Shown: positions 37,618 to 48,908, counted from the first letter of the stretch. The stretch: 64,000 nt of DNA from Bradyrhizobium sp. CB3481 (GCF_029714305.1 NZ_CP121647.1:434001-498000), one strand, 5' to 3'. Translations and numbers: made by a program. The notes: a model not told the origin generated them from the sequence alone.

Positions 37618-37621
<4 letters not shown>
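36758..37621 (+). CDS. ABC transporter permease, NitT/TauT type
   Basis: This 287-residue membrane protein has about six segments (KAVIIIFLAAAWEIYG first) and the ABC-coupling EAA-like loop around RNYGLRGLPYVFRILIPAAF. It forms the channel of the importer, probably as a homodimer. Its stop overlaps the ATG of the dehydratase (ATGA), which ties the transport and catabolic genes together. Confidence 0.93.
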
Positions 37622-39354
<1,733 letters not shown>

Positions 39355-39357
39355 CCA

Positions 39358-39441
39358 CCGTCGTTCCGGGATGGTGAGAAGCACCAGACCCGGAACCTCG
39401 AGATTCCGGGTTCGGTCGCTGTCGCGACCGCCCGGAATGAC
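39358..39441. repeat. Palindromic intergenic repeat, family 3
   Basis: The outer arms are CGTTCCGGGATGGT at the left and CCCGGAATGAC at the right, with an inner CCTCGAGATTCCGGG palindrome. It fills most of the gap between the dehydratase and lactonase genes. Similar elements occur at 40576, 47735 and 53498. Confidence 0.8.
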
Positions 39442-39476
39442 TGTCAAACAAAAAGCATCACAGGGGGAGAACCACC

Positions 39477-40568
39477 ATGACCATCACTCGACGCAATTTG
39501 CTCACAGGCGCCGGCGCGGCTGCCGCCTCGACGCTGCTCACACGCACCGCCGGCGCGCAATCGTTCCCGTTCACGCCGAACCAGCGCTATCCCGATCCGG
39601 CCGTGCAGATCCTCGATCCGAGCTTTGCCAAGTACCGGCTTTATTCCTCGACGGTGGAGCAAGTCGCGACCGGCATGCGCTGGGCCGAAGGGCCGGCGTA
39701 CTTCCCGGAAGGAGGCTATCTCCTGTTCTCCGATATTCCCAACAACCGCATTATGAAGTTCGACGAGAAGACCGGCCAGACCTCCGTCTTCCGCGCCAAC
39801 GCCAATTACGCCAACGGCAATGCGCGCGACCGCCAAGGCCGCCTCGTCACCTGCGAGCATTCGGTCACCCGCCGCATCACCCGCACCGAGAAGGACGGCA
39901 AGATCACGGTCTTGGCCGACAAGTTCGAGGGCAAGCGGCTGAATGCGCCGAACGACATCGTGGTCAAATCCGACGACACCATCTGGTTCACCGATCCGTT
40001 GTTCGGCATCAATGGCGAGTGGGAAGGCAAGAAGGAGAAGCCCGAGCAGGCCACCACCAACGTCTACCGCCTGACCAAGGACGGCAAGCTCACCGCCGTG
40101 ATTACCGACCTCGTCAATCCCAACGGGCTCGCGTTCTCGCCGGACGAGAAAAAACTCTATGTCGTGGAGTGGAAGGGTACGCCGAACCGCAGCATTTGGA
40201 GCTTTGACGTCAACGACGACGGCACGGTGGCTGGCAAGACCAAGCTGATCGACGCCGCGGATCAGGGCGCGCTCGACGGCTTCCGCGTCGACCGCGACGG
40301 CAATCTGTGGTGCGGCTGGGGCTCCAACGGCGCGCTGCAGTCCGAGCCGACGGATGTCGGTGGCCGCAAAGTATTCCAGCTCAAGGGCAAGTCCGAGGAT
40401 CTCGACGGCGTCATGGTGTTCAGCCCGGCCGGCAAACCGCTCGCGCACATCCGTCTGCCCGAGCGCTGCGCCAACCTCACCTTCGGCGGCCCGAAAAACA
40501 ACCGCCTCTACATGACGAGCTGCCACTCGGTCTACGCGCTCTATGTGGAAGCGCACGGGGCGGTTTAA
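39477..40568 (+). CDS. SMP-30/gluconolactonase-family protein with Tat signal
   Basis: The 363-residue beta-propeller enzyme has a twin-arginine export signal (TRRNLLTGAGAAAASTLLT). SMP-30 motifs follow: GMRWAEGPAYFPEGGYLLFSD, GRLVTCEH, NAPNDIVVKSDDTIWFTDP and GVMVFSPAGKPLAHIRLPE. Members hydrolyse sugar lactones with a bound divalent metal. Its periplasmic location suggests lactone is opened outside, and the acid is then imported by the ABC system upstream. Confidence 0.92.
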   Translation: MTITRRNLLTGAGAAAASTLLTRTAGAQSFPFTPNQRYPDPAVQILDPSFAKYRLYSSTVEQVATGMRWAEGPAYFPEGGYLLFSDIPNNRIMKFDEKTGQTSVFRANANYANGNARDRQGRLVTCEHSVTRRITRTEKDGKITVLADKFEGKRLNAPNDIVVKSDDTIWFTDPLFGINGEWEGKKEKPEQATTNVYRLTKDGKLTAVITDLVNPNGLAFSPDEKKLYVVEWKGTPNRSIWSFDVNDDGTVAGKTKLIDAADQGALDGFRVDRDGNLWCGWGSNGALQSEPTDVGGRKVFQLKGKSEDLDGVMVFSPAGKPLAHIRLPERCANLTFGGPKNNRLYMTSCHSVYALYVEAHGAV

Positions 40569-40575
40569 GCCATCT

Positions 40576-40677
40576 GTCGTTCCGGGATGGTCCGAAGGAC
40601 CAGACCCGGAACCTCGAGATTCTCAGGTGCGCAATTGCGCACCATAGTTCGATGCTGACGCATCGCCCCGGAATGAC
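40576..40677. repeat. Palindromic intergenic repeat, family 3
   Basis: GTCGTTCCGGGATGGTCC at the left is mirrored by CGCCCCGGAATGAC at the right, with an inner CTCGAGATTCTCAGG and a short GGTGCGCAATTGCGCACC palindrome (a perfect 18-mer). It separates the lactonase and RraA-type genes. Confidence 0.8.
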
Positions 40678-40697
40678 GAACAACTGGGATGCATGAA

Positions 40698-41417
40698 ATG
40701 ACAAACCTAAGCGACGCCACCCGCAACAAGCTAAAAACCGTCTCAACCGCCACCGTCGCCACCGCGCTGTTCAAGCGCGGCTTTCGCATCCAGATGATCC
40801 AGGATGTGCACCCGATCGGCCCTAACCAGCCGGTGCTGGTCGGCGAGGCCTTCACGCTGCGCTACATGCCGGCGCGCGAGGACCTCAACAAGATCGACGT
40901 GTTCCGCGATCGTGGCCATCCGCAGCGCAAGGCGGTGGAGGATTGCCCGCCCGGTGCGGTGCTGGTGATGGACAGCCGCAAGGACGCGCGCGCGGCGTCC
41001 GCCGGCGCCATTTTGGTGACGCGGCTGATGCAGCGCGGCTGCGCCGGCGTGATCACCGATGGCGGTTTTCGCGATTCCGCCGAGATCGCCGCGCTCGGTT
41101 TCCCCGCCTATCACCACCGCCCGAGCGCGCCGACCAATTTGACGCTGCACCAGGCGATCGAGATCAACGTGCCGATCGGCTGCGGCGACGCGCCGGTGTT
41201 CCCCGGCGACGTCATCCTCGGCGATGCCGACGGCGTCATCGTGATCCCCGCGCACCTCGCCGATGAGATTGCCGATGAGGCGGTCGAGATGACGGCGTTC
41301 GAGGATTTTGTTACCGAGGAGGTGCGCAAGGGCCGCTCAATCCTCGGCCTCTATCCCGCAACCGACGAGCAGACCTCGAAGGATTTTGCGGCTTGGCGCA
41401 AGGCCAACAAGCGATAG
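40698..41417 (+). CDS. RraA / HMG-aldolase-family protein
   Basis: The 239-residue protein has the RraA fold signature (ITDGGFRDSAEIAALGFP, then CGDAPVFPGDVILGDADGVIVIP). The family includes metal-dependent class II aldolases acting on hydroxymethylglutarate-like keto acids, and the RNase E inhibitor RraA. In this operon it is best read as an aldolase or related lyase for the keto-deoxy acid made by the dehydratase (inference). The start at 40698 is preferred; an ATG at 40689 is possible. Confidence 0.85.
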   Translation: MTNLSDATRNKLKTVSTATVATALFKRGFRIQMIQDVHPIGPNQPVLVGEAFTLRYMPAREDLNKIDVFRDRGHPQRKAVEDCPPGAVLVMDSRKDARAASAGAILVTRLMQRGCAGVITDGGFRDSAEIAALGFPAYHHRPSAPTNLTLHQAIEINVPIGCGDAPVFPGDVILGDADGVIVIPAHLADEIADEAVEMTAFEDFVTEEVRKGRSILGLYPATDEQTSKDFAAWRKANKR

Positions 41418-41469
41418 TATGCCGCTGGCTGGCACAGAACGCGTTCTCCTCTAACTGCGAGTCCACATC

Positions 41470-42912
41470 ATGCTGATGTTCAACAATCTGATCAACGGCG
41501 AATGGCTGTCCGATGGCGCCCGCGCGCCCAACATCAATCCTTCCGACACCAAGGACATCGTCGGCGAAGCCGTGCGCGGCACGCGTGCGCAAGCCGAGGC
41601 TGCGATTGCCGCTGCCAAAGCGGCGTTTCCGGCATGGTCGCGATCGACGCCGCAAGCGCGCTACGACATCCTGAAAAAGGCGTCGGACGAAATCCTGGCC
41701 CGCAAGGACGAATTGGGCCGGCTGCTATCGCGCGAGGAAGGCAAGACGCTCCCGGAAGGCGTCGGCGAAGTCGCGCGCGCCGGCCAGATATTTGCGTTCT
41801 TTGCCGGCGAATGCCTGCGGATGGCCGGTGAGAAACTGGCTTCCGTGCGCCCCGGCATCGACATCGAGATTACACGCGAAGCACTGGGCGTTGTCGGCTT
41901 GATCACGCCGTGGAATTTTCCGATCGCGATTCCGGCCTGGAAGATCGCCCCGGCTTTGGCCTATGGCAATACCGTGGTGGTCAAGCCCGCCGATCTTGTT
42001 CCGGGCTCGACTTGGGCGCTGGTCGATATCCTGCATCGCGCCGGCTTGCCGAAGGGCGTGCTCAACCTCGTGATCGGGCGCGGCTCGGAAGTCGGCGCGG
42101 TCCTGCTTGAGCATCCCGATGTTGCCGCGATCAGCTTCACCGGCTCGGTGGCCACCGGCCAGAAGGTGGCCGCGGCCTGCATCGCCTCGCGGCCAATGAA
42201 GAAGTTCCAGCTCGAAATGGGCGGCAAGAACCCGCTAGTCGTGCTCGACGACGCGGATCTGAAGGTCGCCGTGGAATGCGCCGCTAATAGCGCGTTCTTT
42301 TCCACCGGCCAGCGCTGCACCGCCGCGTCGCGGCTGATCGTCACCGCCGGCATTCACGACAAATTCGTCGAGGCGCTGACCGAGCGGATGCGCGGCCTGA
42401 AGGTCGATGACGCGGTGAAGGCCGGTACCGATATCGGCCCCGTCGTCGATCAGAGCCAGCTCGATCAGGATCTCAAATATATCAGCATCGGCAAGGACGA
42501 AGGCGCCAAGCTCGCCTTCGGTGGCGAGCGCCTCAACCGCGAGGCGCCCGGCTTCTACCTGCAGCCGGCATTGTTCACCGATGTGAGCAACAAGATGCGG
42601 ATCGCGCGCGAGGAGATCTTTGGGCCGGTGGCCGCGGTCATCCGGGTCAAGGATTATGCCGAAGCGCTGGCAACCGCGAACGACACCGATTTCGGCCTGT
42701 CATCCGGCATCTGCACCACCAGCCTGAAATACGCCAGCGACTACAAGCGCAATTCCGAAGCCGGCATGGTGATGGTCAATCTGCCGATCGCCGGCGTCGA
42801 TTATCATGTGCCGTTCGGTGGCCGAAAAGGCTCCAGCTTCGGCGCCCGCGAGCAGGGCCGCTATGCCGCCGAGTTCTATACGGCGGTCAAGACGGCCTAC
42901 ACGCTGCCGTGA
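41470..42912 (+). CDS. NAD(P)-dependent aldehyde dehydrogenase
   Basis: The 480-residue enzyme has ITPWNFPIAIPAWKIAPAL, the active Glu in LEMGGKNPLVVLDDAD and the catalytic Cys in FFSTGQRCTAASRL. It resembles alpha-ketoglutarate semialdehyde or glycolaldehyde dehydrogenases of pentonate breakdown. It would oxidise the aldehyde from the upstream steps. It is the last gene of the operon, followed by a strong hairpin. Confidence 0.94.
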   Translation: MLMFNNLINGEWLSDGARAPNINPSDTKDIVGEAVRGTRAQAEAAIAAAKAAFPAWSRSTPQARYDILKKASDEILARKDELGRLLSREEGKTLPEGVGEVARAGQIFAFFAGECLRMAGEKLASVRPGIDIEITREALGVVGLITPWNFPIAIPAWKIAPALAYGNTVVVKPADLVPGSTWALVDILHRAGLPKGVLNLVIGRGSEVGAVLLEHPDVAAISFTGSVATGQKVAAACIASRPMKKFQLEMGGKNPLVVLDDADLKVAVECAANSAFFSTGQRCTAASRLIVTAGIHDKFVEALTERMRGLKVDDAVKAGTDIGPVVDQSQLDQDLKYISIGKDEGAKLAFGGERLNREAPGFYLQPALFTDVSNKMRIAREEIFGPVAAVIRVKDYAEALATANDTDFGLSSGICTTSLKYASDYKRNSEAGMVMVNLPIAGVDYHVPFGGRKGSSFGAREQGRYAAEFYTAVKTAYTLP

Positions 42913-42921
42913 GGGCCTTTG

Positions 42922-42952
42922 CTCTCACCCGGCGCATAGCGCCGGGTGAGAG
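42922..42952. terminator. Strong bidirectional hairpin
   Basis: CTCTCACCCGGCGC (42922-42935) and GCGCCGGGTGAGAG (42939-42952) form a perfect 14-bp stem with a 3-base loop. It lies between the dehydrogenase and the convergent GNAT pseudogene. CACCCGGCGC-type stems also occur in the repeat at 61372, so it may be a decayed copy of that family. Confidence 0.7.
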
Positions 42953-42974
42953 GATGATTCTGGTATCGTCGCGG

Positions 42975-43474
42975 TCAGGAAGCGCGCAGAGCAAGATTGT
43001 ACGGGAAGCGCTCCATCTCCGGCACGAACCGCTGTTGCCGAAATCCCGCTTTTAATAATACCCGCTGCGATGCGATGTTATCGGGATGGCGAAGGCGCAC
43101 AGCACCGGCCAATGCGTCTGCCTTCTTGCGATAACAACGCAGTGCAGCACTAATTCGGTCGCATAACCTTTGCCCCACGCTTGCGGAGCAAGGAAGTACC
43201 CAACTTCGGGACCCCAGCCTGGATCGAAGGGATCCTCATAGAGGCCGCCAAAGCCGATCGTCGAATTCGTTTCCTGCTCGATGACGACCCAGGGCGCGCA
43301 GCCGAGGCGTCGCCGCTGCCGTTCATGTGCGGCGAGATAGCGCCGGCAGTCGCGCAGCGATTTCTGCCGCGTGGTGTATCGCATCGCTGTCGCATCGCCC
43401 AGGATTTCGAACAGCGGCTCCGCATCCGCCAGACGTGGCGGCCGGAGCAGCAGGCGTTCGGTTTCCAGCAGCAT
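42975..43474 (-). pseudogene. GNAT acetyltransferase broken by a frameshift
   Basis: From ATG 43474 the frame gives a normal GNAT N-terminus (LETERLLLRPPRLADAEPLF, then GYFLAPQAWGKGYATELV). It drifts into unrelated residues near 43130. The expected C-terminal half (RLRHPDNIASQRVLLKAGFR) is found in the next frame, ending at 42975. A single-base indel around 43125-43150 explains this. It may be a true pseudogene or a sequence error. Confidence 0.8.
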
Positions 43475-43580
43475 GGGAGGAGACTAGCTCCTCCAGATCG
43501 TGATTTGAAATCCGATGTTTGGCTCGCCTCGATGCTCGGCAAAGGAAAAACGAGCGGTGAGTCGCGATCACCTCTCTATC

Positions 43581-43708
43581 GTCGTCCCGGGCAAGCGAAG
43601 CGCGACCCGGGACCCATGACCACAGCTCGACGTTGTTACGACGATCGTCGACCACCGAGCGCTACAGATAGATTCCGCGGTATGGGTCCCTGCGTTCGCA
43701 GGGACGAC
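43581..43708. repeat. Paired palindromic repeat, family 2
   Basis: The left unit GTCGTCCCGGGCAAGCGAAG... (43581-43617) and right unit TATGGGTCCCTGCGTTCGC... (43681-43708) point in opposite directions. The right unit ends 15 bases before the stop of the oligopeptidase gene. Confidence 0.8.
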
Positions 43709-43722
43709 GGCGGTTTGCGTGG

Positions 43723-45846
43723 CTACACCACACCCTTCTCCGCCAACCCCACCGCCCATAGCGCGAACGCATAGACGATCGCGACCTCGTCGAGCCGGTT
43801 GAATCGCCCGGACGCGCCGCCGTGGCCGGCGCCCATGTTGGTGCGCAGAAGCACCGGGCCGCCGCCGCTCATCGTGGCGCGCAGGCGCGCGATCCATTTC
43901 GCCGGCTCCCAATAGGTGACGCGCGGATCGGTCAGGCCGCCCATCGCCAGGATCGCCGGATAGTCTTTTGCCGCGAGATTGTCGTAGGGCGAGTAGGACA
44001 AAATGGTGCGAAAATCCTTTTCGCTTTCGATCGGGTTGCCCCATTCCGGCCATTCCGGCGGTGTCAGCGGCAGCGTGTCGTCGAGCATGGTGTTGAGCAC
44101 GTCGACGAACGGAACTTCGGCGACGATGCCGGCGAACAACTCTCCGGCACGGTTGGCCACTGCCCCCATCAGCATGCCGCCGGCGCTGCCGCCATGGCCG
44201 ACGATGCGCTTTGCATTGGTGTATTTGGCTTCGATCAGCGCCCGCCCGGCGGCGGCGAAATCGTCGAACGTATTCGTCTTCTTCTCGCGCTTGCCGTCGA
44301 GATACCAGCCCCAGCCCTTGTCGGCGCCGCCGCGGATATGCGCGATGGCGTAGACAAAACCGCGGTCGACCAGCGACAGGCGGTTAGAGGCAAACGAGGC
44401 CGGCATCGCCATGCCGTAGGAGCCGTAGCCGTAAAGCAACAACGGCGCCTTGCCGTCGCGCACCAGGTCCTTGCGGTGCAGGATCGAGACCGGCACCTGC
44501 GCGCCGTCATGCGACGTCGCCATGATGCGCGTGGTGACGTAGTCGGCGGGGTTGTGGCCCGACGGAATCTCCTGCCGCTTGCGCAGGATGCGCGCCCGCG
44601 TCGCCATGTCGTAGTCATAGACTTCCGCCGGCGTCGTCATCGACGAATAGGAGAATCGCAGATTCGTCGTCTCGAACTCGTAGCCGCCCATGGTGTCGAG
44701 CGAATACGCCGCCTCGTCGAAGGCGATGGCGTGCTCTTCGCCCGTCTTGAGGTCGCGGATGATGATCGCCGGCAGCGCGTTGGCGCGTTCCAGCCGCACC
44801 ATGTGGCCGGCATAGAGCTCGACATCGAGCACATAGACACCTTCGCGATAGGGAATGAGATCGCGCCAGTTCGCGCGCTCGGGCGCGGCGAGCGGCGCGG
44901 TGACGATCTTGAAGTCGATGGCGCCGTCGGCATTGGTGAGAATGAACAGTTCATCGCCGCGGTCGGCGATCGAATATTGCACGCCTTCCTGGCGCGCGGC
45001 GACCAGGCGCGGCGGCGCGTCAGGATTGGCAAGATCGATCAGCCGCTGCTCGGATGTTTCGTGGTCGCCGCCGGCGATCACGCAGAAGCGGCCGGACGAA
45101 CTCTCATGCAGATGGGTGAACCAGCCGGAGTCCTGCTCCTCATAGACCAGCGTATCATCGGCCTGCTTGGTGCCGAGTTTGTGACGCCAGACCTGCATCG
45201 GGCGATGGTTGTCGTCGAGCTTGACGTAGAAGAAGCTTTGACAATCCTTGCTCCAGACGATGCCGCCGTCTGTCTCCTCGACGAGATCGGCACGGTCGAC
45301 GCCGGTTACCCAGTCGCGCACGCGGATCGAAAAGTATTCCGAACCCTTGGTGTCGGCGGTCCACGCCTGCAGCTGGTGGTCGGGTGAATGCCGGGCGCTG
45401 CCGAACTTGAAATATTCGTGGTTGGCGGCGAGCGCGTCGCCATCGAGCACGATGTGTACGTCGCCCCCGTCGCGCGGCGTGCGGCCGAACAGCTCATGCT
45501 GGCCGCCCTCGCGGAATTTCCGCAAATAGGCAAACGGGCCGTCCGGCGCCGGCACGCTGGAATCGTCTTCCTTGATCCGGCCGCGCATTTCCGCGACCAG
45601 CTTTTTCTGCAGAGACACGGTGTGGCCGAGCAGGCCCTCGGTGTAGTCGTTCTCCGCTTCCAGATATTTTCGGATGTCCGGGTCGAGGATCGAGGGGTCG
45701 CGCAAGACCTCCTGCCATTTGGCGTCCTTCAGCCAGGCATAGTCGTCCGTCACCGTGATGCCGTGGTGGGTGAAGGTATTCGGGCGCTTCGGCGCTGATG
45801 GTGCGGGGTTCTTGATAGATTGGGTCACGCGGTCCTCGAGGCTCAT
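43723..45846 (-). CDS. ptrB: Oligopeptidase B (S9 prolyl-oligopeptidase family)
   Basis: The 707-residue serine peptidase has an N-terminal beta-propeller (~1-420) that filters substrates by size. The C-terminal alpha/beta-hydrolase domain has nucleophile Ser in GHGGSAGGM and the catalytic His in NMGAGHGGASG; YGSYGMAMPA lies near its start. Oligopeptidase B cuts small peptides after Arg or Lys in the cytoplasm. No signal peptide is seen. It is downstream of the ferric-type transporter but separated by a long inverted repeat. Confidence 0.95.
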   Translation of the reverse strand: MSLEDRVTQSIKNPAPSAPKRPNTFTHHGITVTDDYAWLKDAKWQEVLRDPSILDPDIRKYLEAENDYTEGLLGHTVSLQKKLVAEMRGRIKEDDSSVPAPDGPFAYLRKFREGGQHELFGRTPRDGGDVHIVLDGDALAANHEYFKFGSARHSPDHQLQAWTADTKGSEYFSIRVRDWVTGVDRADLVEETDGGIVWSKDCQSFFYVKLDDNHRPMQVWRHKLGTKQADDTLVYEEQDSGWFTHLHESSSGRFCVIAGGDHETSEQRLIDLANPDAPPRLVAARQEGVQYSIADRGDELFILTNADGAIDFKIVTAPLAAPERANWRDLIPYREGVYVLDVELYAGHMVRLERANALPAIIIRDLKTGEEHAIAFDEAAYSLDTMGGYEFETTNLRFSYSSMTTPAEVYDYDMATRARILRKRQEIPSGHNPADYVTTRIMATSHDGAQVPVSILHRKDLVRDGKAPLLLYGYGSYGMAMPASFASNRLSLVDRGFVYAIAHIRGGADKGWGWYLDGKREKKTNTFDDFAAAGRALIEAKYTNAKRIVGHGGSAGGMLMGAVANRAGELFAGIVAEVPFVDVLNTMLDDTLPLTPPEWPEWGNPIESEKDFRTILSYSPYDNLAAKDYPAILAMGGLTDPRVTYWEPAKWIARLRATMSGGGPVLLRTNMGAGHGGASGRFNRLDEVAIVYAFALWAVGLAEKGVV

Positions 45847-45892
45847 GGTGGTGACTTATATCGGGGTGAACGCGGCGGATTACCAGAGCGTA

Positions 45893-45997
45893 GGAGCCGT
45901 AGGGTGGGCAAAGCGAAGCGTGCCCACCATCGCGCGGTACGATCGGTGATCGATGGTGGGCACGTCGCTGACGCTCCTTTGCCCACCCTACGGCTCC
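45893..45997. repeat. Long inverted repeat, family 4 (GTAGGGTGGGCAAAG type)
   Basis: GGAGCCGTAGGGTGGGCAAAG at the left is mirrored by TTTGCCCACCCTACGGCTCC at the right. An inner GTGCCCACCATCG / CGATGGTGGGCAC pair extends the stem. It fills the gap between the peptidase and permease genes and could form one long cruciform. Confidence 0.9.
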
Positions 45998-46004
45998 GCT
46001 CTGA

Positions 46005-47729
46005 CTAACTATTCCTTAACCGCGCCCCGGCGCCGCCGCCGAACATCGGGATGCGGTTCACCGCCAGCACGACCGCAAAGGTGATCACCAGCATGGCGAT
46101 GCCGAGCACGGAAATCGCGGCCAGGTCGCCGCTTTCGTTGAGGTCGTAGATCAGAACCGACAGCACCTTGGTCTGCGAGGTGAACAGCACGATCGCCGCC
46201 GAGAGTTCGCGCATCACGCCGATGAAGATGAAGCACCAGGTCGCGATCACGCCGGTGCGCAGCAGCGGCGCGGTGATCCGCCACAGCGATTGCAGCCGCG
46301 TTGCGCCGAGGATGCGGCTGGCGTCTTCCAGCTCGGGGTGAATGGTCGCGAACGCCGCCTGCAATTGCTGATAGGCCGACGGCAGATTGATGGTGAGGAA
46401 CGCCAGCAACAGAATCCAGAGCGTGCCGTAGAGCACGAAAGGCGGCCGCGTATAGCTCAGGAATAATCCGACGCCGAGCACGATGCCGGGCACCGCGACC
46501 GGCGCGGTGGCGAGAAAGCCGAGCAGGCGATGGCTCGCGATCACGCGGCGCGTCGTGACATAGGCGACGACCAGCGCCAGGATCGTGCCGACGGTCGCCG
46601 TCGACGCGCCGAGGATCACCGTGTTCTTCAGCGCAAGCTGGGTCGACGATAGTTCAGTGAAGACAAAGACGATGTTGTGCAGCGTCGCGGTCGACGGCGT
46701 GGCCAGCGTGGTCGCGTTCGGCGAGAACGCCGCGTTGAGCAGCGCGAAATAGGGCAGGAACACGGGATTGAGCAGCACGATCAGGCAGAACGCCAGCGCC
46801 GCCCAGCGCCAGCCGCCCATCTCGACCGGGCGCGGCGGGCCATACTTGCCGCCGACCACGGAAAAGCCGCGGCGGCCGAGCAGGAATTTCTGGCCCTGCA
46901 GCAGAAGGATCGTCAGCAACAATAGCGGCACGGCGGCGGCCGCGGCGAGTTCGAGTTTCGGCGGGTACTGGAACAGGCTCCAGATCTTGGTCGTCATGGT
47001 GTGGAAGCCGGCCGGCAGCGCCAAAATCGCGGGCGATCCGAACAGCGTCATCGCCTGCAGGAATGCGATCAGCGCGCCGGCGACCAGCGCCGGCAGCGCG
47101 AGCGGGATCGTGACCCGCCGCGCCGTGGTCCAGGCCTTGCCGCCGAGAATGGCGGAAGCGTCTTCCAGTTCCCCCGGCATGTTGTCGAGCGCATTGGCGA
47201 CCAGCACGAACACGAACGGAAAGGTGTAGCAGGAGATTACGAAGATCAGCCCGGTCAGTGAATAGATGTCGAACAACGGATCTTCGGCGCCGGTGAGATA
47301 GCGATAGAGCTGGTTCAGCATGCCGCTGTTCGGCGCGGCCAATAATTCCCAGGCGACCGCGCCGAGAAACGGCGGCGTGACAAAGGATGCCGTCACCAGC
47401 GCGCGAATGATCTGCCGTCCTGGCATGTCGGTGCGCGACACCAGCCAGCCGATCGGCGCGGCGACCAGGCAGCAGATCACCGCGGAGGTGGTGGCGATGA
47501 TCGCGGTCGTCCACAGCGGGTCGAGAAACGCGGGATCGGTGAACAGCGTGACGAAATTCTGCAGCGTAGGACGGCGTGTCTTGTCGGTGAAGGCGAACAG
47601 CACCAGCCACGACAGCGGCAGCACGATCAAGAGGATCATGAAGGTCGCGAACAGCCACAGCACGGGGCGGGTGAGGTCGAGGTGGCGCTTGGGGGTGTCG
47701 GTGGTGGTGATGGCGGTCATGTCAGACAT
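46005..47729 (-). CDS. Ferric-type ABC transporter permease (fused double domain)
   Basis: The 574-residue membrane protein is two permease domains in one chain, each with about six segments and an EAA loop (LEDASAILGGKAWTTARRVTIPLALPAL; LEDASRILGATRLQSLWRITAPLL). This is the FbpB/ThiP-like layout. It forms the whole channel and pairs with the binding protein and ATPase upstream on the same strand. Confidence 0.94.
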   Translation of the reverse strand: MSDMTAITTTDTPKRHLDLTRPVLWLFATFMILLIVLPLSWLVLFAFTDKTRRPTLQNFVTLFTDPAFLDPLWTTAIIATTSAVICCLVAAPIGWLVSRTDMPGRQIIRALVTASFVTPPFLGAVAWELLAAPNSGMLNQLYRYLTGAEDPLFDIYSLTGLIFVISCYTFPFVFVLVANALDNMPGELEDASAILGGKAWTTARRVTIPLALPALVAGALIAFLQAMTLFGSPAILALPAGFHTMTTKIWSLFQYPPKLELAAAAAVPLLLLTILLLQGQKFLLGRRGFSVVGGKYGPPRPVEMGGWRWAALAFCLIVLLNPVFLPYFALLNAAFSPNATTLATPSTATLHNIVFVFTELSSTQLALKNTVILGASTATVGTILALVVAYVTTRRVIASHRLLGFLATAPVAVPGIVLGVGLFLSYTRPPFVLYGTLWILLLAFLTINLPSAYQQLQAAFATIHPELEDASRILGATRLQSLWRITAPLLRTGVIATWCFIFIGVMRELSAAIVLFTSQTKVLSVLIYDLNESGDLAAISVLGIAMLVITFAVVLAVNRIPMFGGGAGARLRNS

Positions 47730-47734
47730 TCTCC

Positions 47735-47814
47735 GTCATTCCGGGGCGATGCGAAGCATCGAACCCGGAATCTCGAGATTCCGGGTTCATCGCTGCGCGA
47801 TGCCCCGGAATGAC
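47735..47814. repeat. Palindromic intergenic repeat, family 3
   Basis: GTCATTCCGGGGCGATGCG is mirrored by CGCGATGCCCCGGAATGAC, with CCCGGAATCTCGAGATTCCGGG as a perfect inner palindrome of 22 bases. It stands between the permease and binding-protein genes of one operon. Confidence 0.9.
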
Positions 47815-47840
47815 GGTGGTAAGTGTGGTCGCCGGCATCC

Positions 47841-48908
47841 TCACACCCTGAACAGCCGCGCATAGCGCGTCTTGATCTCTTCCGCCATTTTCTCCACGCC
47901 CTGCGCATCCTCCTTCATCAGCTTGATGTCGGAAATCTTCCGCCGTCCCGGTTTCGACTGCACCTGCGCATGCGCCGAATATTGCGCGGTGTAGTCGGTG
48001 AAGAATTGCTGGGTCTCGCGGGTATGAAACCAGGCCTGAAACAGGCGGCCGGCATTGGGATGCGGCGCCGACGCGAAGATGGCGGTCGGGCCCGAGATCG
48101 TCGGCGCGCCCTCGGCTGGGTAGATCGGCTCGACCGGCTGACCGGCTTCCTTCAGCAGAACGACGCCATATTCATTGCCGTCGGCCATCACCGCCCGCTC
48201 GCCGAGCGACAATTTTTTCGGCGGATCGGTCGACGACTGCACCTGCATCACGCGCTGCTTCGACAGTTTCTCCAGGTAGTCCCAGCCGAGCTCGCGCACC
48301 ATCTGGAAGGTCGCGGTCATGATGGTGCCGCTATAGGCCGGATGGCCCTTCACCATCTTGCCCGCCCATTTGGGATCGAGCAGGTCGGCAAAGCTTTTCG
48401 GCGCGTCCTCGGGCTTCACCAGATTGGTGTTGTAGGCGATCGACGACAGATAGATGCGCGAGGTGGCGGACATGCCGTCGGGATCGCGGTACTCAGCGAG
48501 AAAATGCTTGGCTACATCCTCCGGTACAAAGGGCGCCAGCCAGCCTTTCCGCTTCCAGGTGATGATGTGCGACGCATCCGAGGTGTTGATCACGTCGGCG
48601 GCGCGAATGTTGCTGCCGAATTCCTGATCGACGCGCTGAAACAGCCGCTCCGAGCCGGAGCGTTCGATCTGGATCGTGATGCCGGGATACGCCGCCTCAA
48701 AGGCCTTGCCGAGCTTTTCGCCGACCGGCAGGTCCATCGAGGAGTAGAAGGTCAGCTTGCCTTCTTTCTTCGCGGCTTCCACCAGTGCCGGCGTGATCGC
48801 GACCGGCTCCGGCGCCTGCGCGCGAAGCGGCGAGGCGAACAGGGTTCCGGCGGCCAGCGCCGCCGTGCCTTGCAGGATGTCGCGTCTGGAAAGTTTTTTC
48901 TCCTGCAT
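47841..48908 (-). CDS. Ferric-type ABC transporter substrate-binding protein
   Basis: The 355-residue exported protein has a twin-arginine-like signal (LSRRDILQGTAALAAGTLF). An extracellular-binding fold follows (KKEGKLTFYSSMDLPVGEKL, FGSNIRAADVINTSD, YLSSIAYNTNLV). This family (FbpA-like) binds ferric iron, but the same fold also takes phosphonates, putrescine or thiamine. The Tyr-rich iron site cannot be confirmed by eye. Confidence 0.88.
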   Translation of the reverse strand: MQEKKLSRRDILQGTAALAAGTLFASPLRAQAPEPVAITPALVEAAKKEGKLTFYSSMDLPVGEKLGKAFEAAYPGITIQIERSGSERLFQRVDQEFGSNIRAADVINTSDASHIITWKRKGWLAPFVPEDVAKHFLAEYRDPDGMSATSRIYLSSIAYNTNLVKPEDAPKSFADLLDPKWAGKMVKGHPAYSGTIMTATFQMVRELGWDYLEKLSKQRVMQVQSSTDPPKKLSLGERAVMADGNEYGVVLLKEAGQPVEPIYPAEGAPTISGPTAIFASAPHPNAGRLFQAWFHTRETQQFFTDYTAQYSAHAQVQSKPGRRKISDIKLMKEDAQGVEKMAEEIKTRYARLFRV

